This document shows, piece after piece, positions 1-4,472 of a DNA stretch of 5,089 nucleotides (positions are counted from its first letter, which is position 1; the number at the start of each line of letters is the position of its first letter). The notes under the pieces are model-generated. The model was not told the origin of the DNA. It worked only from the letters and a program-made list of their open reading frames with translations, and did not search any database. The DNA lies in NCBI GenBank assembly GCA_030042885.1, contig JASHYW010000264.1, forward strand, positions 1 to 5,089, read 5' to 3'. This stretch comes from Streptosporangiaceae bacterium (lineage in GTDB: Bacteria > Actinomycetota > Actinomycetes > Streptosporangiales > Streptosporangiaceae). The translations under genes and the position numbers were made by a program.

Positions 1-2
1 GG

Positions 3-422
3 CTCGGCGCGACGGCCATGATCGACATCAGCGACGGCCTGCTGGCTGACCTGGGGCACGTCGCGGAGGCCAGCGGCGTGCTCATCGACGTGGCCACGGA
101 CCGGCTCGGGCCCGGCGAGCCGCTGATCGCCGCGGCCCGCGCCGTAGCCGGCACCCGCCGTCACCCCGGCCCACCTCCCCTTCCCCCTTCTTTGGGCCGA
201 ACGGACCCTGGTGCAATGGCCGGGTCCGGCGACTCACCGCAGGCCGAAGCGCTGCGCTGGGTGCTGACCGGCGGTGAGGACCACTCACTGGTGGCCACGT
301 TCGGCCCGGGCACGGCGCTGCCGGACGGCTGGACCGTGATCGGCGAGGTGCGCCCGGGCCGGGGCGTGCTGGTCGACGGCCGGGAGTGGGCCGGGCCGGC
401 CGGCTGGGACCACTTCCGCTAG
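3..422 (+). CDS. thiL: Thiamine-monophosphate kinase, C-terminal part (5' end outside window)
   Basis: ThiL phosphorylates thiamine monophosphate to thiamine diphosphate with ATP, the last step of cofactor synthesis, in the cytosol. The reading frame is already open at base 3 (LGATAMIDISDGL...), so the ATG at 18 is internal and the N-terminal half lies upstream. Seen in the sequence: the PurM/ThiL-type motif AMIDISDGLLADLGH near the left edge, then SGVLIDV, and the C-terminal block WVLTGGEDHSLVATF followed by GWTVIGEV and a final GWDHFR. About 139 residues are visible of a family usually a little over 300. Between AVAG and ALRWVL there is an extra stretch of about 30 residues (codons 153-242, rich in Pro, Gly and Ser) where family members normally have only a short link; the frame stays open through it. 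The gene is convergent with rpmB, 19 bp away. The identity is firm; whether the insert affects activity is unknown. Confidence 0.9.
   Translation, partial: LGATAMIDISDGLLADLGHVAEASGVLIDVATDRLGPGEPLIAAARAVAGTRRHPGPPPLPPSLGRTDPGAMAGSGDSPQAEALRWVLTGGEDHSLVATFGPGTALPDGWTVIGEVRPGRGVLVDGREWAGPAGWDHFR
153..242. repeat. In-frame low-complexity insert with two tandem hairpins inside thiL
   Basis: Two perfect 7-bp inverted repeats follow one another. CGGCCCA (167-173) pairs with TGGGCCG (193-199) around a 19-nt loop made only of pyrimidines, and CGGACCC (202-208) pairs with GGGTCCG (222-228) around a 13-nt loop. Together they fill a segment that appears to be extra relative to ordinary ThiL proteins and is read in frame as a Pro/Gly/Ser-rich linker. 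This looks like a small palindromic repeat unit inserted into the gene, but the outer boundaries are my estimate from the protein, and no convincing target-site duplication is visible. Confidence 0.45.
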
Positions 423-428
423 CGGAAG
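413..428. repeat. Perfect 16-bp palindrome over the thiL stop codon
   Basis: CTTCCGCTAGCGGAAG is its own reverse complement; the TAG at its centre is the thiL stop. As RNA it can fold on either strand as a 6-bp stem with a CTAG loop, so it could slow or end transcription coming from thiL and from rpmB. There is no following T-run on either strand, so a classical intrinsic terminator is not shown. The core GCTAGCGG recurs at 441-448 over the rpmB stop. Confidence 0.5.
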
Positions 429-441
429 GCTCCGGGCGGGG

Positions 442-627
442 CTAGCGGGTGACCTTGCCTGCCTTGATGCACGAGGTGCAGACGTAGATGCGCTTGGGCG
501 TGCCGTCGACCATGGCGCGTATCCGCTGGACGTTCGGGTTCCAGCGGCGGCGGGTGCGGCGGTGCGAGTGCGAGACGTTGTTGCCGAAACCCGGCCCCTT
601 GCCGCAGATGTCGCAGACGGAAGCCAC
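442..627 (-). CDS. rpmB: Large-subunit ribosomal protein L28 (zinc-binding, Cys4 type)
   Basis: L28 is a small basic protein of the 50S subunit. From the GTG at 627 it is 61 residues, a normal actinobacterial length, beginning M-ASVCDICGKG. The two pairs C5xxC8 and C50xxC53 form the zinc site of the 'C+' version. Other family marks are GPGFGNNVSHSHRRT, RRWNPNVQ and the end CIKAGKVTR. An ATG at 639 in the same frame would add four residues (MERT), but I prefer the GTG at 627 because a GGAG Shine-Dalgarno sequence lies six bases before it, made from the bases of that upstream ATG codon itself, and because family members start directly at MA(S/A)VC. It is convergent with thiL and divergent from recG. 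Actinobacteria often carry a second, zinc-free L28 elsewhere under Zur control; whether this genome does cannot be seen here. Confidence 0.95.
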   Translation of the reverse strand: MASVCDICGKGPGFGNNVSHSHRRTRRRWNPNVQRIRAMVDGTPKRIYVCTSCIKAGKVTR

Positions 628-633
628 GGTTCG

Positions 634-637
634 CTCC
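634..637 (-). promoter_or_regulatory. Shine-Dalgarno GGAG deciding the rpmB start
   Basis: On the minus strand GGAG is followed by CGAACC and then GTG (627-625), an ideal 6-nt spacing. The ATG at 639 overlaps this element and has only a weak GGAA-like match upstream, so initiation at the GTG is favoured. Confidence 0.65.
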
Positions 638-702
638 ATTGATTCCGGTGACGGGTCCTGGGTGCGGGCCGGTCGCTCCTGGGCGATTCCGGCAGCCGTC
701 GA

Positions 703-708
703 AGCCTA
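703..708 (-). promoter_or_regulatory. Probable -10 box of the rpmB promoter
   Basis: The minus strand reads TAGGCT at 708-703, a typical actinobacterial housekeeping -10 hexamer and identical to the one before yceD. No good -35 is present: the best is TTCGCG at 733-728 with a long 19-nt spacer. Transcription would begin near 697, giving a leader of about 70 nt before the GTG start of rpmB. Confidence 0.4.
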
Positions 709-770
709 CCCGATGCCCCGGCTCCGGCGCGAACTGAGCGGTGCGATGCTGAGCGAAGCGACGTGCGGGG

Positions 771-795
771 GCCAGGGGGGTCGTCCCCTCGTGGC
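771..795. repeat. Strong imperfect hairpin in the rpmB-recG divergent region
   Basis: GCCA (771-774) pairs with TGGC (792-795), and inside it GGGG (777-780) pairs with CCCC (785-788) around a TCGT loop, with one G-T pair, one G-C pair and one bulged G between. The stem is about ten base pairs and abuts the -35 box of recG. There is no T-run and no gene reads into it, so it is not an obvious terminator; it could be an operator or a relic. Confidence 0.4.
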
Positions 796-823
796 TGGCA
801 CTGTCAGCGGTCGCTTCTATGCT
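795..823 (+). promoter_or_regulatory. Promoter of recG, placing transcription start at the GTG
   Basis: CTGGCA (795-800, four of six matches to TTGACA) is separated by exactly 17 bp from TATGCT (818-823, TANNNT type). The start of transcription would fall 7-8 bases after the -10 box, at 830-831, which is the GTG of the proposed recG start. This predicts a leaderless message, a common arrangement in actinobacteria. Confidence 0.55.
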
Positions 824-830
824 GCCAGGT

Positions 831-3092
831 GTGACCACGCTCAGCGAACCGCTGGACCGGGCGCTTGGCCCTCGGACGGGCAAGGCGCTCGAGGACGTCT
901 TCGGCCTGCGGACGGCCGGCGATCTGCTGCGGCATTACCCACGCCGCTACTACACCCGCGGCGAACTGACCGACCTGTCCTCGCTGCGCGAGGGAGACCA
1001 CGTCACCGTGCTGGCGCGGGTCGTGATGGTGGCCGACCATCCGCTGCCGTCGCTGCCGGGCCAGGGACGCCGGAGCCGTACCGAGGTGATCGTCACCGAC
1101 GACCGGGCCCGGCTGGTCCTGACGTTCTTCTTCAATAACCGGCGCCGGCCCCGGTACCTGCGCGAACTCGTGCCCGGCATGATCGGCATGTTCGCGGGAA
1201 CCGTGTCCAGCTTCCGCGGCCGCCGCCAGCTGGTCCACCCCGAGTGCGAGATGCTGCCCGGCGCGCCGCCCAACGCCGACCTGACCCCCGAGCTGGCCGC
1301 CGAGTTCGCCACCGAGCTGATTCCCGTGTACCCGGCCAGCGCCAGGTTCCCGTCCTGGCGCATCGCCAAGTCGGTCAGGACCGTGCTCGAGACGCTCGAT
1401 GCCGGCGAGGACCCGCTGCCGGCCGAGCTCATCCAGCGGTACGGGCTGGCCGGGCGGGCCGAGGCGATCCGCGCCATCCACCGGCCGCTGGACTGGGAGG
1501 ACCAGCGGCGGGCCAAGCACAGGCTCAAGTGGGACGAGGCCTTCATGCTGCAGGCGGCGCTGGCCCAGCGCCGCCTGGCGGCCGCCGCCATGCCCGCCAT
1601 GCCGCGGCCGCGCGTGAGCGGCGGCATCGCCGAGGAGTTCGACGCCCGGCTGCCGTTCACGCTCACCGCGGGCCAGGTGGCAGTGGGCGAGACCATCGCC
1701 GGAGAGCTGGCCTGCGCCTACCCGATGCACCGGCTGCTGCAAGGGGAGGTCGGCTCGGGCAAGACCGTGATCGCGATCCGGGCCATGCTCCAGGTGGTCG
1801 ACGCGGGCGGCCAGGCCGCCCTGCTGGCGCCGACCGAGGTGCTGGCCCAGCAGCACTACCGGTCCGTCACCGACATGCTCGGCCCGCTGGCCCAGGGCGG
1901 GCAGCTCGGCGCGGCCGAGCACGCCACCAGCGTCGCGCTGCTCACCGGGTCGGTGGCGGCCGCGGCGCGGCGGTCGGCGCTGTCCGACGTCTTCACCGGC
2001 GACGCCGGCATCGTCATCGGGACCCACGCGCTGCTGGAGGAGCGGGTCCAGTTCGCCGACCTCGGCCTGGTGGTCATCGACGAGCAGCACAGGTTCGGCG
2101 TGGAGCAGCGGGACGCGCTGCGCGCGAAGGGGGCCGAGGCCAGGCCGCACGTCCTGGTCATGACCGCGACGCCGATACCCAGGACGGTCGCGATGACCGT
2201 CTACGGGGACCTGGAGACCTCCACGCTGACCGAGCTGCCCGCCGGGCGGTCGGCCATCGCCACGCATGTGGTACCCGCGGCCGACAAGCCGAGGTACCTC
2301 GAGCGGGCCTGGGAGCGGGTCAGGGAGGAAGTCGGCCGGGGCCAGCAGGCCTACGTGGTCTGCCCGCGCATCGGCGACGGCCCGGACCCCGACTCTCCCG
2401 ACGAGGCCGGTTATCCCGGCGACGACTTCGGGGGCGTGGACATGACCGGCGGCATCCCGCGCGGGGTGGTCCTGGGCCGGCGGCAGCCGCTGTCGGTGCT
2501 CGACGTGGCCGCGACGCTGGACGCGGGCCCGCTGGCCGGGCTGCGGCTGGGCATCCTGCACGGCCGGCTGCACCCGGAGGAGAAGGACCGGGTGATGCGC
2601 GAGTTCTCCGCGGGCGAGATCGGCGTCCTGGTGGCCACCACCGTGATCGAGGTCGGGGTCGACGTGCCCGAGGCCACCGTGATGGTCATCATGGACGCCG
2701 AGCGGTTCGGCGTGTCCCAGCTGCACCAGCTCCGCGGCCGGGTGGGCCGCGGGACTGCGCCGGGACTGTGCCTGCTGGTCACCGAGGCGCCGGCGGGCAG
2801 CCCGGCGCGGGAGCGGCTCGACGCGGTGGCCGCGACCCTCGACGGGTTCAAGCTGTCCCGGCTGGACCTCGAGCAGCGCCGGGAGGGCGACGTGCTCGGC
2901 GCCGCCCAGGCCGGGCGTCAGTCGAGCCTGCGGCTGCTCCGGCTGCTCGCCGATGAGGACCTGATCAGGCAGGCCAGGGACGACGCCACGGCCGTGGTCT
3001 CGGCCGACCCGGACCTGGCCGCCCACCCCGCGCTGCGCACCGCCATCGACGAGCTGCTCGGCGTGCAGGCCGAATACCTGGACAAGACGTAG
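831..3092 (+). CDS. recG: ATP-dependent DNA helicase RecG
   Basis: RecG reverses stalled replication forks and moves branched DNA such as Holliday junctions. Positions here count from the ATG at 819, which gives 757 residues; from the preferred GTG at 831 it is 753, normal for actinobacteria. An N-terminal wedge/OB-fold region (about 50-145, ending RRQLVHPECEML) is followed by LPFTLTAGQ at 278-286, Walker A GEVGSGKT 309-316, motif II DEQHRFGVEQR 421-431, motif III VMTATPIPRT 447-456, motif IV VVCPRIGD 513-520, motif V around 603-617, motif VI QLRGRVGRG 637-645 and the RecG-specific TRG region with GDVLGAAQAGRQS near 690-702. An acidic, glycine-rich stretch after motif IV (about 520-548) is a common actinobacterial loop. 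I favour GTG 831 because the ATG at 819 lies inside the -10 box and family proteins begin near TTLSEPL. In relatives a DAK2-domain gene usually precedes it; here it is absent. All catalytic motifs are intact. Confidence 0.97.
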   Translation: MTTLSEPLDRALGPRTGKALEDVFGLRTAGDLLRHYPRRYYTRGELTDLSSLREGDHVTVLARVVMVADHPLPSLPGQGRRSRTEVIVTDDRARLVLTFFFNNRRRPRYLRELVPGMIGMFAGTVSSFRGRRQLVHPECEMLPGAPPNADLTPELAAEFATELIPVYPASARFPSWRIAKSVRTVLETLDAGEDPLPAELIQRYGLAGRAEAIRAIHRPLDWEDQRRAKHRLKWDEAFMLQAALAQRRLAAAAMPAMPRPRVSGGIAEEFDARLPFTLTAGQVAVGETIAGELACAYPMHRLLQGEVGSGKTVIAIRAMLQVVDAGGQAALLAPTEVLAQQHYRSVTDMLGPLAQGGQLGAAEHATSVALLTGSVAAAARRSALSDVFTGDAGIVIGTHALLEERVQFADLGLVVIDEQHRFGVEQRDALRAKGAEARPHVLVMTATPIPRTVAMTVYGDLETSTLTELPAGRSAIATHVVPAADKPRYLERAWERVREEVGRGQQAYVVCPRIGDGPDPDSPDEAGYPGDDFGGVDMTGGIPRGVVLGRRQPLSVLDVAATLDAGPLAGLRLGILHGRLHPEEKDRVMREFSAGEIGVLVATTVIEVGVDVPEATVMVIMDAERFGVSQLHQLRGRVGRGTAPGLCLLVTEAPAGSPARERLDAVAATLDGFKLSRLDLEQRREGDVLGAAQAGRQSSLRLLRLLADEDLIRQARDDATAVVSADPDLAAHPALRTAIDELLGVQAEYLDKT

Positions 3093-3257
3093 GACGCCTC
3101 AGTGCGCCCGGCCCGGGGTCTTGCCTCGTGCAGGGGCGGGTCCGGTCGTGAAGGTGATGCCGGCGCGTCCCGTGGTGCATCGAGCGCGTCGTGCCCTGAC
3201 GGGGCGAGGTGCGGCCGGCGCGGCACGGGCGTGCACGCGTAAGTGCACACTTAAGGA
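3093..3257. other. 165-bp spacer between recG and rsmD
   Basis: I find no supported gene here; an open frame from a TTG at 3121 merely continues out of frame into rsmD and has no family resemblance. No clear intrinsic terminator follows recG. Small hairpin possibilities exist (GCCC 3193-3196 with GGGC 3202-3205; CGTGCC 3190-3195 with GGCACG 3222-3227). The right end, 3231-3255, is unusually dense in short palindromes (GTGCAC twice, ACGCGT, CTTAAG). Confidence 0.5.
3240..3253. promoter_or_regulatory. Operator-like inverted repeat before rsmD
   Basis: TAAGTG and CACTTA form a perfect 6-bp inverted repeat around a 2-bp centre (CA). It ends on the first base of the AAGGAG sequence that overlaps the rsmD start. 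Local AT content is higher than in the surroundings. Such a compact dyad at a gene start is typical of a repressor site, but no regulator can be named; a CACACT at 3246-3251 inside it could also serve as a weak -10 box for a transcript beginning at 3258. Confidence 0.35.
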
Positions 3258-3857
3258 GTGGCACGCGTCATCGCCGGCGAGGCGGGCGGGCGGCGGCTGG
3301 CCGTTCCGGCCGGGCGGGACACCCGGCCGACGAGTGACCGCGCCAGGGAAGGGCTGTTCGCCACCATCACCTCGATCATGGGATCCCTGGCCGGTGCGCG
3401 CGTGCTGGACCTGTACGCCGGATCCGGCGCGGTCGGCCTGGAGGCCCTGTCCCGGGGCGCCGGGCACGTGCTGCTGGTGGAATCCGGGGCCCGGGCGGCC
3501 CGCGTCATCCGGGAGAACATCGAGGCGATCGGCCTGGCCGGCGCCGAGGTGATCATCGACCGGGTGGAGCGGGTGCTGGCCCGGGGGCCGGGGCCCGCGG
3601 GCGGCCGGTACGACATCGTGTTCGCGGACCCGCCGTACGCGATGGCCGACCGGGAGGTGTCCGCGATGCTGTCGCTGTTGGCCGGGGGGGACGAGGGCAT
3701 CGCGGACCGGGCCTGGCTGGCCCCGGGGGCGCTGGTCATCGTCGAGCGCGCCACCCGGTCCGGGCCGGTGCGCTGGCCGGAGGGCTTCGCACCGGACCGG
3801 GCCCGCCGGTACGGCGAGGCGACCTTCTGGTACGGTCGCGCTCAGGCCCGGGGCTAG
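3258..3857 (+). CDS. rsmD: 16S rRNA (guanine(966)-N(2))-methyltransferase RsmD
   Basis: RsmD uses S-adenosylmethionine to methylate the N2 of G966 (E. coli numbering) in 16S rRNA, near the P site. The 199-residue product has the family N-terminus RVIAGEAGGRRL, then TRPTSDRAREGLF (23-34), the Rossmann SAM-binding motif VLDLYAGSGAVGLEA (49-63) and the catalytic DPPY at 124-127 in DIVFADPPYA, ending EATFWYGRA. The start is awkward: GTG 3258 is the only usual start codon that keeps the conserved IAG..GRRL block, an in-frame TAA lies at 3252-3254, and the AAGGAG at 3253-3258 overlaps the GTG instead of preceding it. Initiation may be leaderless, or at GTC 3267. coaD follows after 20 bp, so the two are probably co-transcribed, as in many actinobacteria. 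A run of seven G at 3684-3690 does not break the frame. Confidence 0.95.
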   Translation: MARVIAGEAGGRRLAVPAGRDTRPTSDRAREGLFATITSIMGSLAGARVLDLYAGSGAVGLEALSRGAGHVLLVESGARAARVIRENIEAIGLAGAEVIIDRVERVLARGPGPAGGRYDIVFADPPYAMADREVSAMLSLLAGGDEGIADRAWLAPGALVIVERATRSGPVRWPEGFAPDRARRYGEATFWYGRAQARG

Positions 3858-3860
3858 CAG

Positions 3861-3868
3861 GGAAGGAG
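3861..3868 (+). promoter_or_regulatory. Shine-Dalgarno sequence of coaD
   Basis: GGAAGGAG is a near-perfect anti-16S match and lies nine bases before the GTG at 3878. The sequence AAGGAGTGGCAC that contains its end is repeated exactly at the start of rsmD (3253-3264). Here the inner GTG at 3869 is not used, because it is in another frame from coaD. Confidence 0.75.
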
Positions 3869-3877
3869 TGGCACCGC

Positions 3878-4357
3878 GTGCTACGCGTCGTCTGTCCGGG
3901 TTCCTTTGATCCCGTCACCAACGGTCACCTCGACATCATCGGCCGCGCGGCCGGGCTGTACGACGAGGTGACCGTGGCCGTGCTGATCAACGTGACCAAG
4001 AACAGCCTGTTCACGGTGGACGAGCGGGTCGACATGCTGCGCGAGGTCACCAGCGGGTACGGCAACGTCAGGATCGACCGGTTCCACGGCCTGCTGGTCG
4101 ACTTTTGCGCGGCCAACGGCATCTCCGCGGTGATCAAGGGGCTGCGGGCCGTCAGCGACTTCGAGTACGAGATGCAGATGGCGCAGATGAACTACCGGAT
4201 GGCGAAGGTCGAGACGCTGTTCATGACCACCAATCCGCTGTACTCCTTCCTGAGCTCCAGCCTGGTGAGGGAGATCGCCAGGTACGGCGGGGACGTCAGC
4301 GGGCTGGTCCCCGAGCCGGTGCTGGCCCGGCTGCGTGACCGCCTGGCCGAGGAGTGA
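3878..4357 (+). CDS. coaD: Phosphopantetheine adenylyltransferase
   Basis: CoaD transfers the AMP part of ATP to 4'-phosphopantetheine, giving dephospho-CoA, the penultimate and feedback-controlled step of coenzyme A synthesis in the cytosol. The 159-residue length is standard for the hexameric bacterial enzyme. Seen motifs: GSFDPVTNGHLDII with the nucleotidyltransferase T/HxGH signature TNGH at 14-17, the conserved lysine K41 in INVTKNSLF, KGLRAVSDFEYEMQMA from residue 87 with R90, and YSFLSSSLVREIA (122-134) carrying the SSS..RE signature. The GTG start at 3878 has a strong Shine-Dalgarno sequence nine bases upstream, and the protein begins directly at the first beta strand (LRVVCPGSFDP), as in its relatives. 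It lies 20 bp after rsmD in the same direction. Nothing is missing or unusual. Confidence 0.98.
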   Translation: MLRVVCPGSFDPVTNGHLDIIGRAAGLYDEVTVAVLINVTKNSLFTVDERVDMLREVTSGYGNVRIDRFHGLLVDFCAANGISAVIKGLRAVSDFEYEMQMAQMNYRMAKVETLFMTTNPLYSFLSSSLVREIARYGGDVSGLVPEPVLARLRDRLAEE

Positions 4358-4403
4358 GCGGTCAACCCCGGCGTCCGGCCGAGGCCCGCGGGCTGCGCCC
4401 AAG

Positions 4404-4432
4404 TTGGGATTACCGCCCGCCGCCGGTAGGCT
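4404..4432 (+). promoter_or_regulatory. Promoter upstream of the yceD (DUF177) gene
   Basis: TTGGGA (4404-4409) and TAGGCT (4427-4432) are separated by exactly 17 bp, a good match to an actinobacterial sigma-70-type promoter. Transcription would begin near 4438-4441, giving an unusually AT-rich leader of about 33 nt. It separates yceD and the expected downstream rpmF-rnc genes from rsmD-coaD as a transcription unit. No convincing terminator lies between coaD and this promoter, although GCCCGCGGGC at 4384-4393 is a perfect 10-bp palindrome. Confidence 0.6.
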
Positions 4433-4472
4433 AGGCGCTCGGTTCTGCATAGCTATTCACGAGTACACCGTC

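Noticed and set aside
641..692. Direct repeats GATTCCGG (641-648, 685-692) and TCCTGGG (656-662, 678-684) in the rpmB leader
   Set aside because: Short, unequally spaced and GC-rich; no pattern beyond what chance could give.
419..883. Minus-strand frame overlapping rpmB in another phase
   Set aside because: rpmB is unmistakable in its own frame; this frame shows no family resemblance.
488..1138. 216-codon plus-strand frame from rpmB into recG
   Set aside because: It lies antisense to rpmB and then out of frame with recG; no motif and no sensible start context.
1244..2956. 570-codon plus-strand frame inside recG
   Set aside because: It is the shifted reading of recG, an Arg/Ala/Gly-rich low-complexity translation with no motif.
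804..3026. 740-codon open frame on the minus strand opposite recG
   Set aside because: It mirrors recG in a GC-rich genome; composition is Arg/Gly/His-rich with no domain, while recG on the plus strand has every helicase motif.
3121..3552. Plus-strand frame beginning in the recG-rsmD spacer
   Set aside because: TTG start without ribosome site, and it continues out of frame through conserved rsmD code.
3684..3690. Run of seven G in rsmD as a possible slippage or frameshift site
   Set aside because: The frame is intact on both sides, and such runs are common in very GC-rich coding DNA.
3831..3836. TACGGT as a -10 box for coaD within the end of rsmD
   Set aside because: The bases encode the conserved WYGRA end of RsmD and no -35 lies at the right distance; coaD is 20 bp after rsmD with a strong ribosome site.
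4384..4393. GCCCGCGGGC palindrome as a coaD terminator
   Set aside because: Short stem without workable loop or T-run; palindromes of only G and C are expected often at this composition.
3881..4450. 189-codon minus-strand frame opposite coaD
   Set aside because: It is antisense to a fully intact coaD and has no recognisable domain.
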